Shown: positions 52,810-62,516, counted from the first letter of the stretch. The stretch: 64,000 bases of DNA from Albidovulum litorale (GCF_025751495.1 NZ_JAOWKZ010000001.1:124001-188000); one strand, 5' to 3'. Program-made: numbers and translations. The notes: generated by a model from the letters alone, not told the origin.

Positions 52810-53663
52810 TGGCGGCACTGGACGGGCTTCCCCCGCTGCGCGAGGTGATCGCGACCCACGGGATCGCCGCGAAAAAGGCGCTGGGCCAGAACTTCCTTCT
52901 GGACCTGAACCTGACGGCCAGGATCGCGCGGGCGGCGGGCGATCTTTCGAAATGCGATGTGCTGGAGGTTGGCCCCGGCCCCGGCGGGCTGACGCGCGGC
53001 CTTTTGGCCGAAGGGGCGCGCAAGGTGCTGGCCATCGAAAAGGATGCCCGCTGCCTGCCCGCTCTGGCTGAGATCGCGGACGCCTATCCCGGACGGCTGG
53101 AGGTACTGAACGCCGATGCGCTCGCCGTCGATCCCCTTGCGCATCTGACCCCGCCGATCCGCATCGTGGCCAACCTGCCCTACAATGTCGGGACCGAACT
53201 TCTGGTGCGCTGGCTCACGCCCCCCGCATGGCCGCCGGTCTGGCAGAGCCTGACGCTGATGTTTCAGAAAGAGGTGGCGGAGCGTATCACCGCCCAGCCC
53301 GGCGACAAGGCTTACGGTCGCCTTGCCATCCTCGCCCGCTGGCTGACGGACCCGCGAATCGTCCTGACGCTGCCGCCCGAAGCCTTCACACCTCCGCCAA
53401 AGATCCATTCGGCGGTGGTGCATATGACCGCCCTGCCCGAACCGCGTTACCCGGCCGATGGCAAGGTCCTGAACCGCCTCGTCGCGGCGGGGTTCAACCA
53501 GCGCCGCAAGATGCTCAGGGCCAGCCTCAAAGGTTCGGCGCCTGATATCGAGGCAAAGCTGGAGGCCGCCGGGATCAAGCCGACCGCGCGGGCGGAAGAG
53601 ATCGGTCTTGAAAGCTGGTGCCGGCTGGCGCGGATCGTCGCCGCTTCTGGCAGCGGCGCTTAG
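52809..53663 (+). CDS. rsmA: 16S rRNA (adenine1518/1519-N6) dimethyltransferase
   Basis: 284 residues from ATG at 52809 (overlapping the pdxA stop as TGATG; GTG one codon before is also possible). The SAM-binding [15 protein letters not shown] near residue 53 and catalytic NLPYNVGT near residue 120 are present, and the C-terminus has [13 protein letters not shown]. RsmA (KsgA) dimethylates two adjacent adenines in 16S rRNA as a final check of small-subunit assembly. It ends the lptF-rsmA operon. Confidence 0.97.
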   Translation: MAALDGLPPLREVIATHGIAAKKALGQNFLLDLNLTARIARAAGDLSKCDVLEVGPGPGGLTRGLLAEGARKVLAIEKDARCLPALAEIADAYPGRLEVLNADALAVDPLAHLTPPIRIVANLPYNVGTELLVRWLTPPAWPPVWQSLTLMFQKEVAERITAQPGDKAYGRLAILARWLTDPRIVLTLPPEAFTPPPKIHSAVVHMTALPEPRYPADGKVLNRLVAAGFNQRRKMLRASLKGSAPDIEAKLEAAGIKPTARAEEIGLESWCRLARIVAASGSGA

Positions 53664-53811
53664 CCAAAAGTAACCTTGGCGGGCCGTGTTGGTCCGCTTT
53701 GAGCCCAATTTGTAGGTTTCTGCGATCAGTACGAATGCCAGCTTTCGTTGAATGCTTATGCAAATTGACCGCTAGTCGCCGGATGAATTGCATTCCTGCA
53801 AAGGAGGGATC

Positions 53812-54057
53812 TTATGCATCGCGGATCGCGCTCTGTAGCGCAAGCTTGGCCATAGAGACCTTGTAGCAGTCTTCGAACTCAGAGCAGCTGACGCATTCGT
53901 CCCATGCTGCGATATCTACGTCAACACTTCGTTGGCCACGTGAGAGACCAATATTTTGAATGCTGAAGGATAAGGCTTTTCCAACGTGCCGGCCAGTTAA
54001 GTCGCTAGACAACACATCTGGAAACATCGTCCCATGGCAGGTTTTATGTGTCGTCAT
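53812..54057 (-). CDS. 81-residue Cys-containing orphan protein
   Basis: The product begins MTTHKTCHGTMFPD and ends AAWDECVSCSEFEDCYKVSMAKLALQS. Four cysteines (one near residue 7 and CVSC...C near 55-65) could bind a metal or an iron-sulfur centre. I believe I have seen similar short proteins in marine alphaproteobacteria, without a function. The region is poorer in GC than its neighbours. Its start has only a weak ribosome binding site. Confidence 0.55.
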   Translation of the reverse strand: MTTHKTCHGTMFPDVLSSDLTGRHVGKALSFSIQNIGLSRGQRSVDVDIAAWDECVSCSEFEDCYKVSMAKLALQSAIRDA

Positions 54058-54144
54058 GAGAGCTCACAGTTTTCTTAGTTCGGACCATTCTAACCCTTTA
54101 ATGCTCAGCATTGCAGCATCGTTAAAGAGCTTATGCCTTTTCGC

Positions 54145-55182
54145 CTATGAAGTTTCAGGTTCAATGCCCTGTTTTGACGCGAAGTTCGAACGCGTGCGGT
54201 TTGCAAAAGCAACCAGTGAGAGCATCACGGGCACTTCGACAAGAACGCCAACTACTGTTGCCAGAGCTGCGCCGGACTTTAGACCAAATAGGCTAATTGC
54301 CACGGCAACGGCCAGCTCGAAGAAGTTTGACGTCCCGATCAAAGCGCACGGGGCCGCAATTCGATGTGGGACTTTAAGGGCATAGGCCGCCGCATAGGCG
54401 AGGGCAAAGATACCATACGATTGCAAAAGAATCGGCACTGCAATCAATGCGATGACCTGAGGATCCTCTAGAATGACCTGACCTTGCAGGCCAAATAGGA
54501 TCACGACCGTCGTAATGAGACCGACAATCGACCAAGGTTTGACGCGCGTCTGGAACGCCTCAATTCGATCTGCTTCGCCCAATCGTGTCCGTGTCCAAAG
54601 GCCTGCCCCTAACGGCAGTGCTACAAACAGGATGACGGAGAGCACCAGTGTTTCCCAAGGCACAGCAATGTCTGTTACGCCCAAAAGGAAGGCAACAATC
54701 GGCGCGAAGGCGAAGACCATAACAACATCGTTCACCGAAACCTGCAAAAGGGTGTAGCTCTCGTCGCCACGGCTCAGTTGAGACCAGACAAACACCATCG
54801 CAGTGCACGGCGCGGCCCCTAAAAGGATCAGACCAGCAATATATTGCTGTGCATCCTCAGGGGCGATCAGGTCCGCGAAGACGACCTCAAAGAACAACAC
54901 ACCAAGCGCTGCCATAGTAAATGGCTTGATGAGCCAGTTGACGATGAGCGTGATGGCAAGGCCCTTGGGCTGTTTGACCACATCGCGGAGACTGGATGGA
55001 TCCACTCCGACCATCATCGGATAGACCATTGCCCAGATCAACACTGCGACCACCAGATTCACACTGGCCATTTCAGCTGCTGCGATCGCAGAGACTAGGG
55101 AAGGTGCGATACTGCCGATAACAATGCCGGCCACCATAGCCAACGCGATCCAGACCGTCAGGTATCGTTCAAAGATGCTCAT
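54145..55182 (-). CDS. acr3: Arsenite efflux permease Acr3
   Basis: 345 residues with ten membrane segments. The Acr3 signature around the essential cysteine ([17 protein letters not shown]) and [18 protein letters not shown] are intact, as are [15 protein letters not shown] and [11 protein letters not shown]. Acr3 exports arsenite by proton exchange. No arsR or arsC is adjacent; arsC lies 34 kb away. The gene's GC content is clearly lower than its neighbours, suggesting acquisition by transfer. Confidence 0.93.
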   Translation of the reverse strand: MSIFERYLTVWIALAMVAGIVIGSIAPSLVSAIAAAEMASVNLVVAVLIWAMVYPMMVGVDPSSLRDVVKQPKGLAITLIVNWLIKPFTMAALGVLFFEVVFADLIAPEDAQQYIAGLILLGAAPCTAMVFVWSQLSRGDESYTLLQVSVNDVVMVFAFAPIVAFLLGVTDIAVPWETLVLSVILFVALPLGAGLWTRTRLGEADRIEAFQTRVKPWSIVGLITTVVILFGLQGQVILEDPQVIALIAVPILLQSYGIFALAYAAAYALKVPHRIAAPCALIGTSNFFELAVAVAISLFGLKSGAALATVVGVLVEVPVMLSLVAFANRTRSNFASKQGIEPETS

Positions 55183-55554
55183 CTTGTTCCGGGTTCCTTG
55201 TATTCGTTCGGAAGTCGACTGGAGTCGATGGCAGCCGCGGCAACTGACGGATATTTTTTAATGACCAACTTGGGCCTAATGTCAAAAATTTCGCAAACCG
55301 TGGTAGATGCCACGCCAGCGATCCAGTCCTGCCACAGCAAAGACTATGTGTATACTGGAAAAGTACTAAGAATTTAGGGCTTTGTAGTCGGACATTAGGA
55401 CTATGCCGAGCGGTTGTTATTCGCAAAGCCGACCTTAATGTTTTGGAGATGTACCGCTGCTTTGTCCGCTGAAGGGACTAAGAGGTGAACTGCTTCAACA
55501 ATGAAAGACCGCAGCCCGGGGCTACGGTCTATAATGTCGCAAACATTAAATCCT
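55183..55554. other. Lower-GC gap after acr3 start (372 bases), no gene seen
   Basis: AT-rich sequence between acr3 and DUF4167. It should contain the acr3 promoter. Short frames have no conserved features or ribosome binding sites and look like remnants. The only distinct structure is the hairpin at 55506-55530. Confidence 0.45.
55506..55530 (-). terminator. Hairpin downstream of DUF4167 gene
   Basis: AGACCG/CGGTCT plus an inner AGCCC/GGGCT stem, 24 bases beyond the DUF4167 stop, followed on the minus strand by TTTCATT. A moderate intrinsic terminator. Confidence 0.5.
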
Positions 55555-56196
55555 TTACTCGGCCGCATCCGCAGGCGGCTCGCTGCCGCCATCCGAGGGC
55601 GCCTTCGCCACGTCCCGCTTCTCGCGCGGCTTGCGCGGCGCACGCTGCGCGCGCTTTTTCTCGGTCGGCGCAGACCCTTCTTCCGGTGCAGCCGGCAGTT
55701 CCGGCATCATCGGAGCCGAGCGGGCTGTCTGACGCGCCTCGGGGGTCTCAACCAGACCCGGCCCCTCATCGCCATCCTCGTCACGACCCGCCGACATGTC
55801 GGCGCGCGGCTGTTCGTTGCCGTCCCGATCGCTCCGGTCGTCATGACGGTGACGCTGGTTCTGGCGGTCGTTGTTCTGACCGCCATGATTATTGCCATCG
55901 CCCTGATTCTGGCCGCCCTGCGCCTGTCGCGCTTCCTGTTCGCGCTGCATTTCCTTCTGCGCCTCGCCCAGCATACGGGTGTAATGCTCGGCATGCTGCA
56001 GGAAGTTCTGTTCCGCCACCCGGTCATTCGACAGCTGGGCATCGCGCGCCAGCGTCAGATACTTGTCGATGATCTGCTGCGGCGTACCGCGGACCTTGCC
56101 CTCGGGACCGGAGGAGTCGAACACCCGGTTGACAACATTGCCGAGCGAACGCTGGCGGTTCGACTTCGAACGCGAACGGTTCTTGGATGATCTCAT
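55555..56196 (-). CDS. DUF4167 protein
   Basis: 213 residues. The N-terminal part NRQRSLGNVVNRVFDSSGPEGKVRGT and QQIIDKYLTLARDAQLSNDRVAEQNFLQHAEHYTRML is the conserved DUF4167 domain. The rest is a highly polar, Gln/Asn/Asp/Arg-rich then Pro/Glu/Lys-rich tail that is probably unstructured. The basic N-terminus and tail fit an RNA-binding protein, which is a guess. It follows prmC-prfA, its usual neighbours in alphaproteobacteria. Confidence 0.92.
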   Translation of the reverse strand: MRSSKNRSRSKSNRQRSLGNVVNRVFDSSGPEGKVRGTPQQIIDKYLTLARDAQLSNDRVAEQNFLQHAEHYTRMLGEAQKEMQREQEARQAQGGQNQGDGNNHGGQNNDRQNQRHRHDDRSDRDGNEQPRADMSAGRDEDGDEGPGLVETPEARQTARSAPMMPELPAAPEEGSAPTEKKRAQRAPRKPREKRDVAKAPSDGGSEPPADAAE

Positions 56197-56392
56197 GTGC
56201 TTTCGTCTGTCCAGGCCAATGGGGCTATGCGCTGTCCTGCCCGGCTCCGCATCCTGCGCCGAATATCAACGGCTTGAGGCGGCGGTTTGTTCTGCTGGGC
56301 AAAGTGGTCCGGGCTGACGCGAAAGGTCCGCCCGTCACGCCCCCCTTAATGCATGATGTGGCAGGACGGGCAAGGGAAAATTGCTTCCTGTG

Positions 56393-56414
56393 GCGAAAAA
56401 TCCCGTTTTTTCGC
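56393..56414 (-). other. Hairpin between prmC and DUF4167
   Basis: GCGAAAAA/TTTTTCGC, eight-bp perfect stem around six bases, in the 268-base gap. No other gene is seen in the gap. Confidence 0.45.
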
Positions 56415-56464
56415 GACAATATCGGCACCTGCGGCAGATAGGCAGCGATTCTCCGGGACCCGGC

Positions 56465-57322
56465 TCACATTGCGCCGCACTCTCCGGGCGTGCCCTGCCG
56501 GATCGCGATAACCACCCGGTCTCGCCCATCGAGGTCGCGGCGGATGTCCGGTTCCTCAAAGCCCTGCGCCCGCAGCAAAGCAGCGACCGCTGCGCCCTGT
56601 GTCGGCCCGATCTCCAGCACCAGCCGCCCGCCCGCCATCAGCCGCGCGCCCGCCCCGGCGGCAATGGCGCGATAGGCGTCGAGCCCATCCCCCCCGGGCG
56701 TCAGCGCGCCCCTCGGCTCCCAGTCACGCACCTCGGGGGTCAGGCCCGCCATCTCGTCTTCCGCGATATAGGGCGGGTTGGAGGTGATGAGGTCGAACCG
56801 CCCCGTGACCCCGGCAAACCAGTCCGAGTGCTGAAACCGCGCGCGCCGCGACAGGCTGAGCCTTTCGGCATTCTCCGCCGCGACGGCCAGAGCACCTTCG
56901 GAAACATCCGTCCCCGTGCCGGTCGCGAAGGGCATACCGGCAAGACAAGAAAGCAGGATGCAGCCCGTCCCGGTACCAAGGTCCAGCATCTTGACGAAGG
57001 GGCGTTCCAGCGCTGCGGCCACCAGCAACTCTGTCTCGGGGCGCGGGTCGAGCGTATCGCGTGTCACCCGGAACTCGTGGCCATAAAATAACCGCCGCCC
57101 GGTGATCTGGCTGACCGGTTCCCGCGCCACCCGGCGCGTCACCAACGCCTCGAACGCTGCCAGCGCGGCAGACTCCATCGCGTCCGGCAGAATGAGCGTC
57201 ACACGGTCGGGCGCGATCCCGAGAGCATGGGCCAATAACCGCCGAGCATCCCGCGCCGCGCCCTCGATTCCGGCTTCACCGAGCCGCCTGATTGCGGCGC
57301 TCAGCACCTCTGCCCCCGTCAT
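56465..57322 (-). CDS. prmC: Release factor N5-glutamine methyltransferase
   Basis: 285 residues. The SAM site LDLGTGTGCILLS near residue 115 and the catalytic NPPY (SNPPYIAEDE) near residue 181 are intact. PrmC methylates the glutamine of the GGQ motif in release factors, including the RF1 encoded 52 bases upstream. The start codon lacks a clear ribosome binding site, so coupling to prfA translation is possible. Confidence 0.96.
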   Translation of the reverse strand: MTGAEVLSAAIRRLGEAGIEGAARDARRLLAHALGIAPDRVTLILPDAMESAALAAFEALVTRRVAREPVSQITGRRLFYGHEFRVTRDTLDPRPETELLVAAALERPFVKMLDLGTGTGCILLSCLAGMPFATGTGTDVSEGALAVAAENAERLSLSRRARFQHSDWFAGVTGRFDLITSNPPYIAEDEMAGLTPEVRDWEPRGALTPGGDGLDAYRAIAAGAGARLMAGGRLVLEIGPTQGAAVAALLRAQGFEEPDIRRDLDGRDRVVIAIRQGTPGECGAM

Positions 57323-57374
57323 CGCGCGGACCCGTCGCCGATGTTCAAGGCCAGAGGCCCGCGAACGAGGCGTC

Positions 57375-58430
57375 TCACGCCTCCATCTCCGCGAGTTTCG
57401 CGGCCTGATCCTCGGCGATCAGCGCGTCGGTCACCTCGGTCAGGTCGCCCGCCATGATCTCCGAAAGCCGGTAAAGCGTCAGGCCGATGCGGTGGTCCGT
57501 CATCCGCCCTTGAGGAAAATTGTAGGTGCGGATGCGCTCAGAGCGGTCTCCCGAACCCACCTGTGCCTTGCGGTCGGCGGCGCGGGCATCGTCCGCCTTC
57601 ATGCGTTCCATATCGTAAAGCCGGGCCCTGAGCACCGCCATCGCATTGGCGCGGTTCTGGTGCTGGGACTTCTCCGATGAGGTCACGACGATTCCGGTCG
57701 GAATATGGGTGATGCGCACGGCCGAGTCGGTCGTGTTCACATGCTGCCCACCCGCGCCGGAGGATCGCATCGTGTCGATGCGGATGTCTGAGGCGGGTAT
57801 GTCGATCTCCACATCCTCGGCCTCGGGCAATACTGCGACAGTCGCGGCAGAGGTATGGATACGGCCCCCCGCCTCCGTCTCGGGTACGCGCTGGACACGG
57901 TGGACGCCGGACTCGAACTTCAGGCGGGCAAAGACGCCTTCGCCCTCGATCCGCGCCATGGCTTCCTTGACCCCGCCAAGTTCGGTCTCGCTGAGTTCCA
58001 GCAACTCAAACCGCCAGCCCATGCTCTCGGCATATTTCTGGTACATGCGCAGCAGATCGCCCGCGAAAAGCGCCGCCTCCTCCCCCCCCGTTCCGGGCCG
58101 GATTTCGAGGATCGCGGGCCGCGCATCGGCGGCATCCTTCGGCAGAAGCGCGATCCTGAGCCGCGCCTCCATCTCGGGGATGCGTTCCTTCAGGCGCGGC
58201 AACTCGTCCTCGGCCAGGGCCCGCATCTCCGGGTCGGACAGCATCGCTTCGGCCTCCTCCAGATCGGCCAAAGCCTGCCGGTAAGCCGCAATCTCGGCCG
58301 TCACCGGTTTCAGTTCGGAATATTCGCGAGAAAGCGAGGCGATTTCGGACGGGTCGGCACCAGAAGACAACTTCGCTTCGAGGAACTCGAAACGCCGTGT
58401 GATCTGGTCGAGCTTGTCCAAAGGTACCAT
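57375..58430 (-). CDS. prfA: Peptide chain release factor 1
   Basis: 351 residues. The peptidyl-tRNA hydrolysis motif GGQ is in [14 protein letters not shown] near residue 228, and the stop-codon-reading loop is PET in [14 protein letters not shown], the RF1 class (UAA/UAG). prmC follows directly. The gene starts with ATG at 58430 and has a weak upstream ribosome binding site. Confidence 0.97.
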   Translation of the reverse strand: MVPLDKLDQITRRFEFLEAKLSSGADPSEIASLSREYSELKPVTAEIAAYRQALADLEEAEAMLSDPEMRALAEDELPRLKERIPEMEARLRIALLPKDAADARPAILEIRPGTGGEEAALFAGDLLRMYQKYAESMGWRFELLELSETELGGVKEAMARIEGEGVFARLKFESGVHRVQRVPETEAGGRIHTSAATVAVLPEAEDVEIDIPASDIRIDTMRSSGAGGQHVNTTDSAVRITHIPTGIVVTSSEKSQHQNRANAMAVLRARLYDMERMKADDARAADRKAQVGSGDRSERIRTYNFPQGRMTDHRIGLTLYRLSEIMAGDLTEVTDALIAEDQAAKLAEMEA

Positions 58431-58495
58431 AGCGGCGGTTTGACCTTTCGCCGGGCGGCGGTCAAGGGGGAGAGGCCGGGAGCTGCCTGCCCCCG

Positions 58496-58512
58496 GACCC
58501 CCGGGAGTATTT
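58496..58512. repeat. Short GC-rich dispersed repeat, copy B
   Basis: GACCCCCGGGAGTATTT, the inverse match of copy A at 16853-16868, in the 207-base gap between DUF1499 and prfA. Confidence 0.5.
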
Positions 58513-58637
58513 TCAGACAGAAAGTGCGCAATTGGTGGCGGATATCTGTCGGGACGGTGTCGGTACAGATGCCATACGCGCGCCAGACGGAGGCCAGACG
58601 GTGCTTTTTGGCCGAAACCTCGGTTTTGATCACAGCC

Positions 58638-59108
58638 CTAACGGGCCGTTAACTGCCCGAGCCAGTCGCGGAGTCGGGCCGCGTTGACGCCATGGTCGCC
58701 GCGACCGAAGCGTAGGCGGGCATGGAGGATCAGAGCCGTTGCCGAGCCGTCGTCACGCGCGGTGGCGGTCGTGTAGTCGGGAAAGCCGAATATCCTCGAC
58801 CGCGTGATCCATGTGATCATGCCCTCTTCGGGGCTGCCCGCCAGCTGCACGGTGCGCGCTGTGTTCAGGGCAATCTCGTCGAGGTCGGAAAGCACGTCCA
58901 CCGGGCTCTTGCTAGGCACCGTTACGGCGGCCGTCGCGCGCCCCTTTCCCGCGATCACCGCGTCGGCACCGGGGGGAAAGAATGCCCATGCGCTGCCACC
59001 GGAGAGTTCCGGGGCCACATGCCACCGCGCCGGGTTGGAGGGGGCAAGGCGAATATAGACCATGCCCCCGACGACGATCATAAGAAGAAGGGCAAGCGCC
59101 ATCCTCAT
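58638..59108 (-). CDS. DUF1499 protein
   Basis: 156 residues with an N-terminal hydrophobic segment (MRMALALLLMIVVGGMVYIRLA) that is either an anchor or a signal. The DUF1499 core TRTVQLAGSPEEGMITWITRSRIFGFPDYTTATA is clear, ending in GRGDHGVNAARLRDWLGQL. The family is common and uncharacterised. Its ATG overlaps the speB stop (ATGA), so it is coupled to the agmatinase gene. Confidence 0.85.
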   Translation of the reverse strand: MRMALALLLMIVVGGMVYIRLAPSNPARWHVAPELSGGSAWAFFPPGADAVIAGKGRATAAVTVPSKSPVDVLSDLDEIALNTARTVQLAGSPEEGMITWITRSRIFGFPDYTTATARDDGSATALILHARLRFGRGDHGVNAARLRDWLGQLTAR

Positions 59109-60070
59109 CCCTTCCGCCGCGTCCAGCCGTAAAGACAGATCAGCTCATGCGCGACATGGGCACCGGCAATCGCCGTCGCCCCGGTCGTGTCATAGGCGGG
59201 CGAGACCTCCACCACATCGCCGCCGACCATGTTGATCCCCGCCAGATCGCGCAGGATCGCCGCGACCTGCCAAGAGGCGAGCCCGCCCCAGACCGGCGTG
59301 CCGGTTCCGGGCGCAAAGGCAGGGTCGAGGCAGTCGATATCGAAGGTAAGGTAAGTCGGGCGATCTCCGATTATCCCCTTGATTATCTTCACAACGGCGG
59401 CTGAACCGGTCTCGTGCACCTCGCGCGCGTCAATCACGGTGACACCCATGAAGTCGTCATTATGGGTCCGGATGCCAACGTGAACGGAGGTCTTCGGATC
59501 GACGATGCCGGACTTGATCGCCTTGTAGAACATCGTTCCATGATCAATCCGGGTGAAATCGTCATCGACCCAGGTGTCGCAATGGGCATCGAAATGCAGG
59601 AGCGAGATCGGCCCGAATTTCTCGGCATAGGCCTTCAGGATCGGGAAGGTGATGTAGTGATCGCCGCCCAGCGTCACCGTCCCCGGCCCGGCAGCAAGGA
59701 TGCCGCGGATATGGGCGGTCAGCGTATCGGGGAAATCCGAGACCTTGGCATAGTCGAAGGCCAGATCGCCGTAGTCGACGATCTCCATCTCTTCCAGAGG
59801 CGAATAGCCCCATCCATAGGGCGGATCGCAGGGCTGAAGGGCGGAGGCCTCGCGCACAGCACGCGGGCCGAAGCGGGTGCCGGTGCGGTTCGTCACCGCC
59901 TGATCGAAGGGCACGCCTGTAATCGCCAGATCGACACCGGTCAGGTCCTTCGAATAGCGCCGGCGCAGGAAACTCGTGGCGCCACCAAAGACGTTTTCAT
60001 AGGCAAGGCCGCGTCTTTCGGCACGGGTAAAGGCGAGGTCAACCTCGCGTTTCGCGTCTTCCAAAGCCAT
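59105..60070 (-). CDS. speB: Agmatinase
   Basis: 321 residues from ATG at 60070, with GGAG nine bases upstream; an ATG eleven codons earlier is possible. The ureohydrolase manganese ligands are present in LGGDHYITFP, HFDAHCDTW and FDIDCLDPAFAPGTG. The family hydrolyses agmatine to putrescine and urea, but related enzymes act on guanidinobutyrate or guanidinopropionate, and no other polyamine gene is nearby. DUF1499 is coupled downstream. Confidence 0.9.
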   Translation of the reverse strand: MALEDAKREVDLAFTRAERRGLAYENVFGGATSFLRRRYSKDLTGVDLAITGVPFDQAVTNRTGTRFGPRAVREASALQPCDPPYGWGYSPLEEMEIVDYGDLAFDYAKVSDFPDTLTAHIRGILAAGPGTVTLGGDHYITFPILKAYAEKFGPISLLHFDAHCDTWVDDDFTRIDHGTMFYKAIKSGIVDPKTSVHVGIRTHNDDFMGVTVIDAREVHETGSAAVVKIIKGIIGDRPTYLTFDIDCLDPAFAPGTGTPVWGGLASWQVAAILRDLAGINMVGGDVVEVSPAYDTTGATAIAGAHVAHELICLYGWTRRKG

Positions 60071-60296
60071 GGGATGGGCTCCGTGATTGGGGTCTGGCGT
60101 CATTCAAGCCGGAGACGCCGCCGATCCGGATGGATCCAAACCATGCGATTTCCGCGGATTCGTCAAGAGTTTTGATCAAATTCTGAGATGAATCGGCTCC
60201 TTCCAACCGATATCTAGATCATAATATGTTGATTTTATTAGAAATAATCAGACTTATCGAGTCAACCAGACATCCAGCCGCTATCGGCGCAAACGG

Positions 60297-61457
60297 TCAC
60301 ACCGGCTGCGCCCGCTCCACCAACCGCGCGAAGAAACTCGCCCCGAAGGGGGCGGCCTCGTCGTTGAACTCATAGGCAGGATGGTGCAGACCCGGCCCCT
60401 CGCCCTGACCCAGGAAGAGATAGCACCCGGGTCTCTGTTCCAGGAGGTAGGAGAAATCCTCCGCCCCCATCTCGCGCCCGGCATCGTCGGCGACACCGGC
60501 AGCCCCGGCAACGTCGCGCGCAACGTCTGCAGCGAAGACGGTACGGTCGGGGTCGTTCACGGTCGCCGGATAACCCAGTTCATAGTCTATATCGGCAGAG
60601 ACGCCGAAAGACGCCGCCTGTCCTGCCACGATTTCCTCGAACCGTTGTTTAACCTGCATCCGCACCTTTTCGCTGAAGGTCCGAATCGTCGCGCCGAACC
60701 AGCCGGTTTCGGGGATGATGTTATTCGCCGTACCGGCATGGATCTCCGTCACCGAAACTACGACTTCATCCAGCGGATCGACATTCCTGCTGGCAATGGT
60801 CTGAAGTGCGCCGACCATGCCGACCATGGCCGGGATTGGGTCGATGCATTCATGGGGATAGGCGCCATGCCCACCTCTTCCGGTGATCTTTACCTTCGCG
60901 GTATCGACGGCAGCCATGATCGGACCAGGCGTTGTGACAAAGCGGCCGAGGGGAACGGAGGGCGTGTTATGGAGAGCATAGACTTCACCGATCCCGAATC
61001 GATCGAGCATGCCCTCGCGCACCATCACCTCGCCACCGCCGCCGTCCTCTTCCGCAGGCTGGAAGATCAGCGCCACACGGCCGCGGAAGCGACGCGTCTC
61101 GGTCAGGTATTTCGCGGCCCCGAGCAGCATCGCGGTATGGCCGTCATGGCCGCAGGCATGCATGACGCCCGGCACGGTCGAAGCATGGGGAACCCCGGTT
61201 TCCTCAGTGATCGGCAAAGCGTCCATATCGGCACGCAACCCAATCGTCGGCCCCTCGCCCTGCCCCTCAATGATCGCAACGATGCCGCTCGTTGCGATAC
61301 CTTCATGGACTTCGTCAACCCCGAAGTCCCGCAGGCGGTCGGCGACGAAAGCCGCAGTCTTGTGACAGTCAAAGCGAAGTTCGGGATGGGCATGCAGATG
61401 GCGGCGCCATTCGGCCATCTCAGGCGCGAAATCGGCGATGCGGTTAAGGACGGGCAT
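60297..61457 (-). CDS. M20 family amidohydrolase (hippurate hydrolase type)
   Basis: 386 residues from ATG at 61457 (MPVLNRIADFAPEM); the longer frame has no family resemblance. Metal ligands are in HACGHDGHTAMLLGAA near residue 105 and FQPAEEDGGGGE near 140. The group hydrolyses N-acyl amino acids such as hippurate, or indole-acetyl conjugates. It is divergent from mazG. Confidence 0.9.
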   Translation of the reverse strand: MPVLNRIADFAPEMAEWRRHLHAHPELRFDCHKTAAFVADRLRDFGVDEVHEGIATSGIVAIIEGQGEGPTIGLRADMDALPITEETGVPHASTVPGVMHACGHDGHTAMLLGAAKYLTETRRFRGRVALIFQPAEEDGGGGEVMVREGMLDRFGIGEVYALHNTPSVPLGRFVTTPGPIMAAVDTAKVKITGRGGHGAYPHECIDPIPAMVGMVGALQTIASRNVDPLDEVVVSVTEIHAGTANNIIPETGWFGATIRTFSEKVRMQVKQRFEEIVAGQAASFGVSADIDYELGYPATVNDPDRTVFAADVARDVAGAAGVADDAGREMGAEDFSYLLEQRPGCYLFLGQGEGPGLHHPAYEFNDEAAPFGASFFARLVERAQPV

Positions 61458-61520
61458 GTGGACTCTCAGGGCGCGAGTTGCGAATACTGGCCACATGACC
61501 GCAATTCCGGGATAATCGCA

Positions 61521-62465
61521 ATGACCCTCAACCGTGCCGCTTCGGACCGACTCGTTCACGATCCCGAGGGCGGGGTGCCGCGACTTCTGGAAATCATGGC
61601 CCGGCTCCGGGACCCGGCAAACGGTTGCCCCTGGGATATCGAACAGGATTTCGCGACTATAGCACCCTATACGATCGAAGAGGCCTATGAGGTCGCCGAT
61701 GCAATCGAACGGGGAGCATGGTGCGAACTTGAAGGCGAACTTGGCGACCTTCTTTTCCAGACGGTCTATCACGCGCAGATGGGCAAAGAGGCCGGACACT
61801 TCAGCTTTGAAAGCGTTACGAAGGCCATCTCAGACAAGATGGTCGCCCGCCACCCGCATGTCTTCGGCGATGAAAGCCGAGAGAAAACGGCCGAACAGCA
61901 GACCCGCGACTGGGAGAAGCTGAAAGCCGCCGAACGCGCGGGCAAAGCCGAGCGGGGAACACTCGACGGTGTCGCAGTCGGACTGCCCGCGTTGACCCGG
62001 GCGGTCAAACTGCAGAACCGCGCCGCGCGCGTCGGTTTTGACTGGCCTTCCACCGACGAGGTGATCGACAAGATCACGGAAGAGGCGCGTGAATTGAACG
62101 AAGCACGGGGCGGGATGAGCGCGGCTGAGGTTTTCGAGGAATTCGGCGATCTTCTATTCGTCATCGCCAACCTTGCCCGTCATCTGAAGATCGACCCGGA
62201 AGCCGCCCTGCGCGCCGCCAACACAAAATTCACCCGCCGCTTCCGCGCCATCGAAGCGGCCCTTGCCGAGCGGGGCAAAAGGCCCGAGGACAGCGATCTG
62301 GCCGAGATGGATGCGCTTTGGGACTTGGCAAAATCGCGCGAAAAGGCAGAGGCGGCTCGGCTTTGTCAACAGCGGGCCGATGACCCGCAAGGGCGCATGG
62401 CCGAAGAACGGCAAAAGCTGGCTGAGGAGCACAGTCATCAACAGCAGGCTCAGCAGCGGCAATAA
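61521..62465 (+). CDS. mazG: Nucleoside triphosphate pyrophosphohydrolase MazG
   Basis: 314 residues from ATG at 61521; the frame runs far upstream but that part is antisense to the M20 gene. Two MazG domains are present: EEAYEVADAIE with ELEGELGDLLFQ (residues 55-85) and KITEEARELNEA with FEEFGDLLFVIANLARH (residues 185-220). MazG hydrolyses NTPs and dNTPs to monophosphates. The last 40 residues (rich in Gln, Glu and Arg) are an unusual extension. Confidence 0.94.
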   Translation: MTLNRAASDRLVHDPEGGVPRLLEIMARLRDPANGCPWDIEQDFATIAPYTIEEAYEVADAIERGAWCELEGELGDLLFQTVYHAQMGKEAGHFSFESVTKAISDKMVARHPHVFGDESREKTAEQQTRDWEKLKAAERAGKAERGTLDGVAVGLPALTRAVKLQNRAARVGFDWPSTDEVIDKITEEARELNEARGGMSAAEVFEEFGDLLFVIANLARHLKIDPEAALRAANTKFTRRFRAIEAALAERGKRPEDSDLAEMDALWDLAKSREKAEAARLCQQRADDPQGRMAEERQKLAEEHSHQQQAQQRQ

Positions 62466-62467
62466 TT

Positions 62468-62484
62468 CTGACTTCTTTAATCAG
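62468..62484. promoter_or_regulatory. Candidate operator upstream of the iron-binding protein gene
   Basis: CTGACT-TCTTT-AATCAG, an inverted repeat with one mismatch, lying four bases before the -35 of the promoter. A second TCTGACT lies at 62527-62533, giving a direct repeat around the promoter. It is in the position of an iron-regulator site, but I cannot match it to Fur, Irr or RirA consensus sites. Confidence 0.4.
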
Positions 62485-62487
62485 GTA

Positions 62488-62516
62488 TTGACGCCCGCCC
62501 TTCGCTCGGCGATAAG
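62488..62516 (+). promoter_or_regulatory. Predicted sigma-70 promoter of the iron-binding protein gene
   Basis: TTGACG (62488-62493), 17-base spacer, GATAAG (62511-62516). Transcription would start near 62523, 24 bases before the ATG, which has AAAGGAG about eight bases upstream. Confidence 0.6.

Noticed and set aside
53690-55550. Possible insertion sequence or integrase around the acr3 islet
   Set aside because: No transposase or integrase frame, no inverted terminal repeats and no target duplications that I can see.
55501-56190. 229-codon plus-strand frame
   Set aside because: Antisense shadow of DUF4167.
60381-61520. 380-codon upstream extension of mazG
   Set aside because: It is antisense to the M20 amidohydrolase; MazG similarity begins only after the ATG at 61521.
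62154-62462. 102-codon minus-strand frame with a hydrophobic start
   Set aside because: Antisense to mazG and the N-terminus overlaps only its Gln/Glu tail; the rest is a plain shadow.
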